Source: Hyaloperonospora brassicae
Lineage: Eukaryota; Oomycota; Peronosporomycetes; Peronosporales; Peronosporaceae
Reading direction: 5' to 3'
Assembly: GCA_947650285.1 (NCBI GenBank)
Contig: CANTFL010000174.1
Coordinates: 248,001 to 312,000 of the forward strand
DNA length: 64,000 nt
Numbering within the stretch: position 1 is the stretch's first letter; each line of letters starts with the position of its first letter. The translations under genes and the position numbers were made by a program. Under the pieces are notes generated by a model, which saw only the letters and a program-made list of their open reading frames with translations, did not search any database and was not told the DNA's origin. Below are positions 25,101 through 35,512 of this stretch, in pieces.

Positions 25101-26525
25101 ATGTGCGTACGTGTGAAACGTAGCAATGGGTGAAACTCTCACCTCATGCGGCCGCGCCTCTGGATAATTTGCCTGTACCCAAGGGGTTTTGAGAGTCCAT
25201 CAGTATGAATTTCGTGTTCAGTTTGCCGAAGGATTCGTATGGCAATACGGGTATTGTGGTCTTTGTTGACCGTTTGAGCAAGGTGGCTCACTTAGCGGCG
25301 ATGCTGGATACCATTGATGGTGAAGGTACAGCTACGCTGTTTTGTGATCGAGTGTTTCGACATCACGATTTGCCGCTGGAAATTGTTTCTGATAGATATC
25401 CTCGCTTCACTGGGAAGTTTTGGAAGTCCATCATAAAGGTGCTCGGCACACGTTTGGACATGTCAACAGCGGATCATCCGGAGACTGATGGTCAAACCGA
25501 GCGAGTGAATCGCATCATCGGTGATATTTTGCGCAGTGTTTGCGCTGAAACGCCAAAACGTTGGAGTTAGATGCTCCAAACGTTGAGTTTGCGTTGAACA
25601 ACGCTGTTCATGCCTCGGCAGGATTTAATTCTTTCTATGTGAACGGCCTCACACACCCTCGCGTTCCGTAAACGCTACCACTCCGTGGTTCAGGGCTTGG
25701 TGGGGGAGGAGTTGCCGATCGGCTTGCTGATATCAGCCCTTCTAATGTTCATAAACAGGTAAGCGAGTTTCTCGCAACGCTATTGAATGTCTTACGACAT
25801 GTGTGTGACGCACTGGCTGACAGCCAAGACAAGTAGAAGGAACAAGCTGATGCTACAAGTAGAGGTTGTATTGAACGTTATGAGGTAGGAGACCAAGTTC
25901 TACTCAACGCTAAAAACTAACCTACGAATGTAGTGTCCGCCGTCTTCAAGACAAAGTTGCGTCCGCACTTCATTGAACCATTCACGGTCGTCGCTAAGAA
26001 GGGAATTGCGGATACATTCAACCTTCCGCGCAAATTGCTCACACACCCTGTGTTCTACGTTGGCTTGCTTTAGTCGTATTGGGATCCGTCCCACTTGAAC
26101 TTGGAGGCGCTTGCGCCGCGTAAGTTGGCCTTGCCATCAGTTGCTAAAACCGTATCAGGAGGTCAATCTGAGCCTCCATCCCGGCTTGACCCAACTACAA
26201 TGCCTGAAAACGGGCTTGCATCGCGTCAAGCGCACTCTGGGTCTTACTCAATGTCTCACGGAGACTACTCAGATCGAGAAGCACCTTCTCATGCTCCTCC
26301 TTAGGTATACCGACCACCTCCGACGCTGCCCGATGAGCAAGGGGACCGCCAGTTCGATGTAGAGAGAATCCTGGAACGACGTCTTCGTCATGGCCAATAC
26401 AAGTATTTGGTGGATTGTCTAGGGTACCCGGAGTCGAAAATCTCATGGGACTTTGATATGCCCCTTCGGCAGGATTTCCCGTACGCCTGGGATGTTTTTG
26501 AACATCGCGGCAAGGGTCCTCCTGT
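22178..26525 (+). pseudogene. E1 pol remnant (protease, RT, RNase H, integrase, chromodomain)
   Basis: Pieces appear in the expected order. The protease end carries DLILGMAWFERHAPWIDW near 22350-22400. The RT keeps the catalytic YFDD box near 23908-23920 and a TPSGMLWEWLVMPQG stretch before it. RNase H and its link are at 24200-24720, including SRRPDNE. The integrase core at 25205-25570 has VFVDRLSKV, SDRYPRF and DGQTERVNR, that is, the D, D and E positions. A chromodomain lies near 26333-26520 (VERILERR, YLVDCLGYP). The frame breaks many times, for example at 23479, 24065, 24976 and 25568, so the polyprotein is dead. The chromodomain would have targeted integration to modified chromatin. Confidence 0.88.
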
Positions 26526-27372
26526 GACCAAGGACGATTCTCACCAATAGTGGTGAAAGCTGGTGGGTAGTTATGCACCGCTTGACCAACACTCACATCA
26601 ATCGGCACAGCCGGAGCATAGCGTGTGCGAGTTCGCAACTGGCCTCTGGTCTTAAGCTTGTCGTAATCATACCGAAGATTTAGTTTTAGACAGACGTCTG
26701 CCAGATCGGCACTTGCTCTAAGAAACAACACGCTGATGAGGTGTCGTTTACGATGCACCTAGCGAACAAACGCGTTGCCTTCTTCTTCTTCCTGAGATTC
26801 GCCTGCGAATAGGAGGATGCGTATTATTTTCATCGGTGGAAACGGTGCACCCTGTGCTTGCGTGTCAAATCGCAACTTGTATTGACTTTGAGTCGTCAAG
26901 TTAGGTTGCAGGTACCTCTCGCGAAGCACCTGTCAACTCGCAACCTCATCAGGAGATGTTGGATCAGCGCCAATGGGCCACGTTTCCAAGGAAAGACCTG
27001 TCGTTTGGCGTATACGTATTTTACACCGAGTAAAGTGAACAGATAGCCACGACGACCCTCAAGGGTTGCAGCAAGCTGCATACGGCGCTGAGCGCTCTCC
27101 TCTCGTTGGATAGCCGACTTTTGTTGATCATCGAGCGGATTGGCGATGATGGCATCGCTCACGATGGGTGTTTGATGCAGCGCCGGTGGCGCGTTGGCTT
27201 CGCCACGCTCGGAAAATGGGTTTGGTGCAGAAGGAGGCTGTGCCTCTTGCACTGATGAGTCGGACATTGTACTCTCTTCACCATAGATATCGGTATCGCT
27301 ACCATAGTTCACCTCCACATCAATGCCGAGGTAGGAAGAGAGAGTCGAGTACTCATTGTGTGGCGATGCCAT
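26195..27372 (-). CDS. Antisense open frames in the 3' region of E1
   Basis: An antisense ATG at 27372-27370 opens a 158-codon frame (to 26896) with an acidic, Ser/Pro-rich N-terminus (YGSDTDIYGEE, PNPFSERGEA) and a basic second half. A second antisense frame covers 26758-26195, overlaps the chromodomain coding region and ends in a Leu/Ala heptad-like segment (LSSLRETLSKTQSALDAM). The 27372-26896 part is not covered by a sense frame, so it is not a simple shadow; the 26758-26195 part may be. E2 has a similar antisense arrangement. I recognise no family. Function and expression are unknown. Confidence 0.4.
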
Positions 27373-27481
27373 AATGTTTCATGTTTTGCAAACCGTAAGG
27401 TTGAAGCGCACACACACCGTCCTCTTCGAGGAAAGATTTCGATTGACGTTTTTGTGGAAACGTCAGTCTAATGAAGGAGGG

Positions 27482-27968
27482 CGTAACGGGGTTACACGTC
27501 GACAGGGGTATGTACGGACAGTACATGTGTGGTACACACAAGGGATGGGATCCCCTTTAAAGTGATATTAGAACACAGTATCAATTGTCAGGGGCTGACG
27601 TGTGTCAGCCACCGAATTAAGAGGCCATTTAGCAGGTATTAATTAGAACAGTAGTGACTAGGTTAAGTACGGTGTTCTGAGGTGTTCTTTTAGATAAATA
27701 GGAATAAAGTTCAGTTCCCATTTTGATCAACAAACGACACGTGCCTCTCTGAGATGTCTTGCCAACGTAAGGAAGTAGCAACGCCTTGTTAAGGCAGCTA
27801 CTCCTTGTGCACTCTGTGCTTTGATTCTCTGAATCATTTGGTCCCCCTGGAATATCGACCGTAAGCTCTCTGAGCTTGTCGACTCTTTGAGTCGGGTTCA
27901 TTGAACCAAAGTTGCTCGTAGAGCGTTAAGTCTTCCTCTGGCTTGAGGAGCTGTGTGCCTCCGCTAAA
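27482..27968 (+). repeat. E1 3' LTR
   Basis: It starts CGTAACGGGGTTACAC (first base mutated from T) and ends GCTAAA, where the 5' copy has GCTACA. The tight stems are clearer than in the 5' LTR: GGCTGAC/GTCAGCC, AAGCTC/GAGCTT, CGACTC/GAGTCG, GGTTCA/TGAACC, GATTC/GAATC and GCCTT/AAGGC, most with loops of 2-4 nt. Confidence 0.85.
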
Positions 27969-28914
27969 ATTTCCATCCGTGCTCATTATAGCGTGTATAG
28001 GCATACACGATATCGTTGGTTCGGGATCTTCTTCCAATCTAAACAAATGATCGTATCTTTTGCTACTGAAACCTCCTCACGTACACGTACACAAATTATC
28101 GTGCCTCTTCTTGCTCATCTGATCCTCCATCTCGAACACGAATCTGTGGTATTACCCTCACTCTGGTCACTGCGTCTCGCTCTGTATTCAGCTCGCTCCC
28201 TTAGCTCTCCTCCCGCTACCTGCATCACGCAGCTCCCTCATCGGGATGCATCGACCGCCGCGTACCTATCTCACACCCGCTATCGTCACTCTTTTTTAGC
28301 CACCTGGCCATCTTCGGATGCCCTACATCTTGCTGCAGACCTAAGATTACCTACTTGACGGCTTTTGTGAAAACGTGCTTACTGATGTGCACACAATGGA
28401 AGAAGTGCCGAAAACATTGACCAACACAGCAACGTGAAATAGTACACTCGTCTCGTTCAGCTGCAATTGGTGCGCGCTTGCACGATCGCAACACATGATC
28501 GTTCAGGTGTGTAATGGGGCTCGGAGCGACCGCGACGGGTAGTAAGCGTATCTCCTTACGGCATACCTTCCTACAATACATCCCAGTGGGACATTGCCTA
28601 GATATGACGACTTTTCGTCGACCGCCCACACTGTGCTCAGCACAAGGATGCAAATATTGACGAAATGTCGACGCAATCTACCCGGTAATGCATAGGTGCC
28701 ATTGCATCTATGCGGTCGCAAAACCCAGTACAAGAGGTCCTTGTCCTTTAGATCGTGAGCACCAATCTGCATCAGTGTCCATTGTCGACGAGAAAAAGAT
28801 CGTTCTCCATTCAAGCATCGGCTGCAAAGAAAGGTGTACACGCGGTACGACACATTCGGCCGCACTTGCCGCGTCTACAGAAGCAGTGAGTAATGTATCT
28901 CATACCTTGTGCAG
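27969..28914. other. Intergenic between E1 and a solo LTR, no gene seen
   Basis: About 950 bp. Open frames on both strands are under 125 codons, overlap each other and resemble no known protein. I see nothing else here. Confidence 0.5.
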
Positions 28915-29362
28915 TGTAACGGGGCACGCCTTGTGTCAATTCAACACAAGGTTGTGTGCACCCGACGTCACGTACACGTGGCGTGAGGAAGCGCAGCGAA
29001 GTAGGCGGAACTCGAAAGTTCTGTCTAAGGGAAAAGCAGAACTGTATTTAACATAGTTATGTTTTCTTAATAAACCATCTTTGTCTTGAGCTAACTATAT
29101 TAAACTACAATCTCCTATGTGGGTTTCTTGCTCACCATCCATTTCGCGCGTCCAGCAGCGATTGGTGGTTAATCTGGTTGATGTACCGTGAACATCAACC
29201 ATCAGGTGGAGCAACCCATCAAAGAAACATGACCTTCAGGGGTAATAGTCCTTTTAACCTTGCTCCTTACTAGTAATGTCGATTGAACATTATCTTAATA
29301 GATAATGTTTAAAAATTGATACAGAGATATCAATTTTTATGTAAAGGGCTCACCCCGATACA
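28915..29362 (-). repeat. Solo LTR of an E2-related family, reversed
   Basis: Read in reverse, this aligns with the E2 LTR. The right end CCCCGATACA pairs with TGTAACGGGG at the left. Internal landmarks include GCAGAACTGT, CGCGCGTCCAGC and GATTGGTGG, with E2 counterparts in the same order. No internal retroelement sequence follows on either side, so it is a solo LTR. Its stems occupy the same places as those in E2 but use different bases (see findings). Confidence 0.8.
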
Positions 29363-30864
29363 CGCAGCGGGTAAATACAGGGCATGACACATATCAACCT
29401 GTCATTTGTCGGTGAATATAGTCGACAGTGGTTGCAGGTGGCGCGGACTTTGACGCGACAGTAAGTGATACACAACTAGGCCCCTCTGCTCGATAGCAGC
29501 CAGCATCCCAATCAAATCCATAGGGTTACGACACTCGTATCAATATTCCATGAGGACTTGCGTTGTTGCGCTTGCTGTCTACCTTGCCGAGATACGTTGT
29601 CACCAAAGTCGGTACACACAGCACAGGTGAGGCCTATCGCAGTCAAGTTGTTGCCAAGTGTCACCAGCTGGGAAGCATTGTCTTGATCAAAGCAAATCAC
29701 AGCCGCTCCTTTTTGGTGCGGGTGCTGACGACAAGACCTGCGAGCTGAAGAAATTTACAGCCGTGTGGTAGCATTGCTTACGCATGCATACGAGTCGACA
29801 GTTTGGTTTGACAAAGCGCTCAATATCAGGACGTTCCAACAACTAAAGCAGAAACGTACTGGTGTGATTCTGCACTAGACAGCAAGAAAGCAATACCTAC
29901 TTTCGAAGGAATTCATGTACACTGCTGCTGCGTTTTTCGTGGAAACATGCAGTTGCCGGCTAAAGGAGGTAGAGGGCTTGTGCAGAAATCGTATACAGTC
30001 GAGAAGCCCTGCAGCGTCGTGCGCTATACGATATATAGTCGACCTTTCCATCAGGTCGTCTGTGGATACCTCAGTCTCTACTCAGATTTACTCTCGGTTT
30101 GCAAAATGCACAGCGAAGCCAATGGAGCTTCTATAGGGCGACCGAGTATGTGTTGTGCTGCATTCACGCGCAGGGAGCGCATACAGCAAGCCGTTCGTCA
30201 ACGTTCAAAGAGCCACAATGTTCAGATTACCGTCCATCGGTCAGCGTAACAGTAAAACCTCTGCTTCTTTCTCGCAAAAAGCTCTCGAAAGTACAGCTTA
30301 TCACCAATCGAGAGGCCATTGTCTCGTTTAAAAGTTCTTCGGCGTCTGATGGTATCGTCACCTCTCAGCTGGAACACGACACTAAGTCGCTTGGACAAGA
30401 TGCATTCGAGCACAGCGACTCGCAATCGACGATTTCTTGTCTTGCATAACACTAGCCAAGTGATGACGCCTGACAGGTCTGCTATTGTTCGCAGTGCGCT
30501 ACCGCTGACAGCTGATGCTTGCAAGAGTGCAACGGTCAATTCGCAGCAAGGATGGACCGTGAAAGCATGCGTCGTGTTATGCTATACGTCAAACACACAG
30601 ACTACCTTCGTCAATCTCACTACTAAAAGGCGCATCGTCAAACATGACAACGTGCTGTCCTAGTGGTAAAGCGTGCGACATGCGCAACCGTTTCCGGACA
30701 CAATCGTCAAAACGGCTTATCAGTATCACCCCACACAGAAGATTGCTACCACGTCGTCATTTATGACACCTTCCACCCAACTCGCAGACATGCGGTGCCT
30801 TGATTCCGTGCATGTTAGCTGTACGGTATTCATCGACCGCTTGCTTGACATACGTCAATTAGAT
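29363..30864. other. Intergenic, no gene seen
   Basis: Short overlapping frames only. The right end is the 3' flank of the minus-strand DAHP synthase gene. Confidence 0.5.
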
Positions 30865-32398
30865 CTACTCATCAGCACGCACACGCTTAAATGCATCACT
30901 AATCTCCATCGATCGCTTCCGCATCTTCGATTTTTCGTTCAGCGGCGCCAGATCGTGATGCACTGACAATCGCTTGGCTAGCAAGAACGCCACCTCCATA
31001 CTCTGCGAATAATTCAGCCGCGGGTCGCAGTAGCTTGTGTAGCGTAGTGGAAGATCGCTTTCTTCGACGCCCTGCGGACCACCGATGCACTCGGTAACGT
31101 TTTCACCCGTCAGCTCAAAGTGCACCCCGCCCAAAGCGGTACCAGCCTTGCGGTGGATTTCCAGCGTTTGCTCCAGCTCGCCGAAAATGCGGTCGAATGG
31201 CCGAGTTTTGTAGCCGTTCTCAGCTACAATCGTGTTACCGTGGCACGGATCGCAAGACCAAATCACCTTCAGACCTGCAGCTTTTACTGCTGCAATGTGC
31301 TTGGGCAAGAGGTCTAGCACCTTGCCACTACCGTAACGCGTGATAAGCGTGATCTTGCCCGGGTTGGCCTCGGGGTCTCTCCACAATTTACGAATCAAAG
31401 GCACCAATTCATCTACACCCATGCTTGGACCAACCTTGATACCAATCGGGTTTTCAATGCCGCGAAAATACTCGACATGAGCGTGGTCCAGCTGACGTGT
31501 GCGATCACCAATCCAAAGAAAGTCCGTACCGAGGTTATAATACTTGCCATTCACATTGCGTGTCATGGTCTCTTCGTATCCGAGTTCCAAGCCTTCGTGC
31601 GACACGAATAGATCTACCGTCTTTAAATGAGGAGAGTCTGCCCCAACACCGCACATTTGCACAAAGTGCAAACTATCCGTGATCTCACGGACCATGTGCT
31701 GATACTCTTCACGACGAGAAGAGATCTGCACAAAGTCGAGATCCCACTGGCCAGCATCATGAATATCGGCAATGCCCGAGTCCAGCAGGACACGGCCGTA
31801 GTTCAGCGTCGCAGCACTGTGGAAATATCCATCGAGCAGTCGGTTCGGATCGGGCGTGCGCTCGTCCTTGTCGTACCCATTGATATTCTCACCTCTGAAG
31901 CTCGGCACCTCGTCTCCGTCGAGCATCTCCGTGTCACTCGATCGGGGCTTGGCAAACTGCCCCGCCATGCGTGCTACACGGACCGTAGGCATTCGCGCGC
32001 CCCACACGAGCACAAGACTCATTTGGATCATAATCTTGAGCTTCTTCTCAATCAGCTCTGGCTGACAGTCTTGGAACCGTTCGGCACAATCGCCGCCTTG
32101 CAACAAAAAGCGTTTGCCCGCTGCAACGTCTGCCAACTGCGTCTTGAGCGCCTCGATCTCACGCACTGAGACAAGTCCAGGCAATCGCCTGACTGCATCA
32201 GATGTCTCCGTGAGAACGTTAGTATCAGTTCATCCATCGACACTGTTTCGTTTTGGCTCAAACACAATACAACACTCAGCTATCTGTCGTACGCTTTGCA
32301 TGGGCGACGTCCAGTGCTGCAACATCCGGATACGGCGCTTGCTGCTTGACGGGAAACGCGCGCCACGACGACGGCGTCCACTCTGCTCGAGTCGCCAT
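30865..32398 (-). CDS. Class II (plant-type) DAHP synthase
   Basis: It makes 3-deoxy-D-arabino-heptulosonate 7-phosphate from phosphoenolpyruvate and erythrose 4-phosphate, the first step of the shikimate pathway. Exon 1 is 32398-32293, a 100 bp intron follows (donor GTACGA, acceptor GATGCAG), and exon 2 is 32192-30865, giving 477 aa, the class II size. Exon 1 supplies the N-terminal EWTPSSWRAFPVKQQ motif; the join restores phase and the spacing to GLVSVREIEAL. Metal-site segments are present: GGDCAERF (about 68-75), CDPCHGNT, HFELTGENVTEC and SYCDPRLN. RMAGQFAKPRS and the KVGPSM segment also fit. The family word CDPMHGNT reads CDPCHGNT here, a conservative oddity. The gene is divergent from the helicase-like gene, with only 174 bp between start codons, so the promoter is shared. 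I saw no plastid-type transit peptide. Confidence 0.95.
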
Positions 32399-32572
32399 CG
32401 CGAGTCGATGCGAAAGATGTGCGGGTGAGTTGCGACGTGTGTGACGTCTGACGAGTGGGTACACCACCGGACGACCAGTCAGATTGATCGAAGTCGATTC
32501 GGTTGTGTGCACCACACGACGTCCCACTTCGCGGCGGTTCGGCTGAAGTAGCGCTAGCACCCGCCTGTACCC
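32399..32572. promoter_or_regulatory. Short bidirectional promoter
   Basis: These 174 bp separate the start codons of the DAHP synthase (minus) and helicase-like gene (plus), so both promoters must lie here. The word CTGAAGTAGCGCTAGC sits at 32541-32556, just before the plus-strand start, and recurs exactly near 35593. Confidence 0.6.
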
Positions 32573-34480
32573 ATGACCAGAGCTCGCCCCAAGCGGCTTC
32601 GAACGGACTCGTTAGTTGTGGTGAACGCGTTCACGCTGCAGCAGTCGAGCGCGGCTTCTAACGACCACAAGACGCCGCCGAACGAGCAGTTACTGTGCCA
32701 CAAGCAGCTGCCGACGACGCGCACGAACGGCTCCACTCGACGCACGCGAGCGCGCTCGAAGCGCCCGCAGCAGCGCCAGGACGACGACGTCATTGGTCAA
32801 AATGTGGACGCGTCCTGTCCAGTCAAATTGGCAAACACTGTACGCGCGCCCGGCTCTGTACTGGAAGTCAAAAGCGCTGTGGACGTTGAAGCTGGAGTGT
32901 ATTATGTGCTGCTCACGCGCACGACGTCACGCGCGTGCGTCGTCGCGCTGCCCAATCGTGGTGAGACGTCTCCAGCTCAATTGGCTGGCATGCTCAAGCT
33001 TCTGGGTCTGCAGGCTGTTGCGCTGCATGGCAAAATGACGGGGCAGCAACGACATGATACCGTGCAGAGACTGCGCGCTTCGAAGTCGCTATTGTCGTCG
33101 CCACTGCATGCAATGGTGCTCGTGACCACGGACAAGTTGCTGGCAAGCACGACATGTGCAACGGCAGATGTGGCCTTAGTAGACGCTGTGAGTGCTCAAG
33201 CTGTGCAAGTCGCGACCTCAAAGTTTGCTCATGTGTATCATGTAGCAACTGCTGCAAATGCGGGCCTTGCTGGAACACAAGAGCTGCTGAACTCGAAGCG
33301 CTTCCTGCTGGAGCTCGTCACGACACCGTGCTTACAGCAACTTCAGAAGAGGCTGAAGCTGGCGCGGCAGGTAGTGGATATTGCGCAACGTGCTGGCAAC
33401 ACGAGTGCTACTGGTGCTGCTGCTATGGGAGATGTCGACAAGTGGGCTCAAAAACTGGCAAAAGGAGCAGGTCTAGATGATGATGATGACGAGGAAGCAG
33501 CAGGCGGGCGGAAGAAGAAGCGAAAGCGCGCAATGTCACCGGATGAACAGAGAGTGCAGGCGTTGACTGAGAAGTTGTACGTTGCGCTGGCGCGTGGGTT
33601 GCCGGGAATGAACGCGAAGAGTGCGGGTGTGCCGACGAGTGGAAAACAAACGTGTGATAGTCAGCACCGCGGCGAGAAACTACAAGTGCTGGGCCTTGGC
33701 ACGGTAAATGCTGCTGTAGGAACGGCCATGACGGACAAACGGACGTCTGCCCAAACCCGGTGGATGGACTTTGCTGAAGGTCGACAATACGGTGGTCAAT
33801 GGGAGGGATCTGTCCGGCACGGTGCATCGAAGGACAAAAACTCACTTGCACTTCGTGAGAAGGTTTGTGCTGCACGAAGCAAGGTGCAGGGATCAACCCA
33901 CTTGAGCAGATGGATGCCCAATAAAGAGCCGATTGATATCGAAAAATGGGGTGGTGCATTCGGCAAAGTATGCGGACACAACGAAGTGGTTATGAACGAT
34001 TTGCGGGCGTTTTACCCGCAAGAAGTGTTGAACTCGAAGGTATGCAGCAAGCTGTTTCCAGCGCCAGGTAACCAGGGCTTTGACGGGTGCCTCGAGCACT
34101 TACGATTAGCGTGTGTGGCTCAACACTCGAGCATGACAGTATGGGATTCCGACTACTTCGTCTTCATCTCGTCGCGGGGACGTGTTACCATGAGTAAGAA
34201 GAGTCAGCTTCTGCCGCTATCCCTGGCGAGTCTGCAATGCCTTGTTTCGGCGCTCCGTGACTGGACAGCGACGAGTGGCGGCCACATGCCACCTAGTGCA
34301 GTCCTTTGCGCGATTCGTCTTTGTTGTCAATTCGGCTACGGCGGCAAACAGGGCAAGCTGCCTCTCACTGCGCTAAAACGCATCATGAGCTACGCGCTTG
34401 GTGGATCCGTTCGGCTATGGCGACAGATTGCAACCGTCCCGATTCCGCTAGAGGAAGAAACGGTGTACGAGTCCGAGTAG
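32573..34480 (+). CDS. Protein with a degenerate helicase C-terminal-like region
   Basis: Single exon, 635 aa, starting at ATG 32573. The basic N-terminus (1-65) looks disordered. Residues about 110-250 resemble the second RecA lobe of a DEAD-box RNA helicase: GMLKLLGLQAVALHGKMTGQ matches the motif around the HG-x-Q step, and VLVTTDKLLAST sits where motif V (TD..ARG) should be, but the conserved ARG and the HRxGRxGR motif VI are not recognisable. There is no first lobe and no P-loop. A D/E run then a Lys/Arg cluster (about 310-325) suggests a nuclear or nucleolar signal. The rest (WMPNKEPIDIEKWGGAFG, FPAPGNQGFDG) is unfamiliar. An inactive helicase relative acting as a scaffold in ribosome biogenesis is a guess. 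Confidence 0.75.
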   Translation: MTRARPKRLRTDSLVVVNAFTLQQSSAASNDHKTPPNEQLLCHKQLPTTRTNGSTRRTRARSKRPQQRQDDDVIGQNVDASCPVKLANTVRAPGSVLEVKSAVDVEAGVYYVLLTRTTSRACVVALPNRGETSPAQLAGMLKLLGLQAVALHGKMTGQQRHDTVQRLRASKSLLSSPLHAMVLVTTDKLLASTTCATADVALVDAVSAQAVQVATSKFAHVYHVATAANAGLAGTQELLNSKRFLLELVTTPCLQQLQKRLKLARQVVDIAQRAGNTSATGAAAMGDVDKWAQKLAKGAGLDDDDDEEAAGGRKKKRKRAMSPDEQRVQALTEKLYVALARGLPGMNAKSAGVPTSGKQTCDSQHRGEKLQVLGLGTVNAAVGTAMTDKRTSAQTRWMDFAEGRQYGGQWEGSVRHGASKDKNSLALREKVCAARSKVQGSTHLSRWMPNKEPIDIEKWGGAFGKVCGHNEVVMNDLRAFYPQEVLNSKVCSKLFPAPGNQGFDGCLEHLRLACVAQHSSMTVWDSDYFVFISSRGRVTMSKKSQLLPLSLASLQCLVSALRDWTATSGGHMPPSAVLCAIRLCCQFGYGGKQGKLPLTALKRIMSYALGGSVRLWRQIATVPIPLEEETVYESE

Positions 34481-34689
34481 AAGGCGAACGCGTCGGGATA
34501 AATAAAAACGGGTTTGTGCTGCTTACGCTTGATATGTGTTGCATGTCGTCCATACTCCGCACAATAGGGTCTCTGTAATCATGTTCTACTACTCTCCGCC
34601 ACGGGGCTTTTGACATTTGGTGTTACAACTTTCCTGTCGACCGCCTTCGCCAATCTTCGCATTTTTGCCTGTCCAGCAACGCCTCGTCA
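34481..34689. other. Convergent 3' ends
   Basis: Only 209 bp lie between the stop codons of the helicase-like gene (plus) and the orphan gene (minus), so their transcripts probably overlap or end close together. Confidence 0.5.
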
Positions 34690-35512
34690 TCACTGTCTCC
34701 AACTGGCCTGCTCACGCAAAAGATCAACCTTACTGCCACTGCTGTGACTGTGTTTCGACAACGACGACGACGACAAAGAAGACGCGTCCTTCACACACGC
34801 CGTGTCTTTCTGCAGCACCAGCTTTTCTTGCACGGGGTCAAACACGAGCCAGTCGTCAGGTCGCGGGATCGTCTGGTCGGCATGCTGCAGCTTCACCTGT
34901 ACTAGTTTGGCCAGTGCTCTGTTGCACGCGTCGACATCTACAGGACATGGCGCAATGTCTGCACCAACTCCATCCCCTCCATCTGCGTCAATTGCCGACG
35001 CCTCGTCGTCCGATATCAGCTCAGGTACGTCTGGCTCTGCGCCAGCAAACGGCAGTCTACACACACACACACACACACAGCAGACCAAAAGCAAAAACGA
35101 CGCGCGTCAGCACGTCGCACATAGCAAACGACTTGTTTAAACGGCGATACTTTACTTACAGTGCGAAAACGGTTTCAAAAAGCGGACAACAGAGCCACCG
35201 ACCGGAAAAAAGGTCTGCTACAAGCGCCCCGCCTCGCGGTAGCACACCCCATTGCTTCGCAGCCAGTGCCGCAGCGTACGCGCCCAGTAGATGCAGTGTC
35301 GACACGTGCACACGAAGCAATGGCAGCCACGTCTGGTGCATGGCGAGTTCCTCAACGAGCAGCTCCTGGAACGAAAAGTGCGGGTACAGCTCGCGCACGT
35401 CTCGAGCGGAACAGTACGCGGTACGCAGCAGATTCCCAAGCACACTGGCGCCCAGAACGACGTACACAGCGAGCCACGGCGCGCGGTAGGGTCGAGTGTT
35501 TGGGTCGTTCAT
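34690..35512 (-). CDS. Small protein with hydrophobic N-terminal half, function unknown
   Basis: Two exons, 35512-35160 and 35056-34690, give 239 aa. The donor is GTAAGT. The 103 bp intron ends in a long GT run just before the TAG acceptor, so the usual pyrimidine tract is replaced by a dinucleotide repeat. The join keeps phase (VFAL then LPFAGAEPDV). Residues about 13-35 (WLAVYVVLGASVLGNLL) and about 72-95 (HLLGAYAAALAAKQWG) could be membrane segments. The second half is acidic (DVPELISDDEASAID), carries DWLVFDPVQEKLVLQK and ends Ser-rich. I do not recognise the family. The frame is open further upstream (ATG at 35914), but MNDPNTRPY is the more natural start. Confidence 0.7.

Larger units (their letters stand above)
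20324..27968 (+). mobile_element. Ty3/Gypsy chromodomain retrotransposon E1, full-length but degenerate
   Basis: Two similar LTRs bound a complete internal region in the order gag, protease, reverse transcriptase, RNase H, integrase, chromodomain, which is the Ty3/Gypsy (chromovirus) order. The 5-base flanks are ATTTA and ATTTC, an imperfect target-site duplication. A primer-site-like TGGTAGCACTT follows the 5' LTR, and a purine run GAAGGAGGG precedes the 3' LTR. Multiple stops and frameshifts disable every sense frame. It is related to, but clearly distinct from, E2 at 39385. Confidence 0.9.

Noticed and set aside
31627..32169. 180-codon plus-strand frame inside the DAHP synthase gene
   Set aside because: Mirror frame of a confidently assigned enzyme on the other strand.
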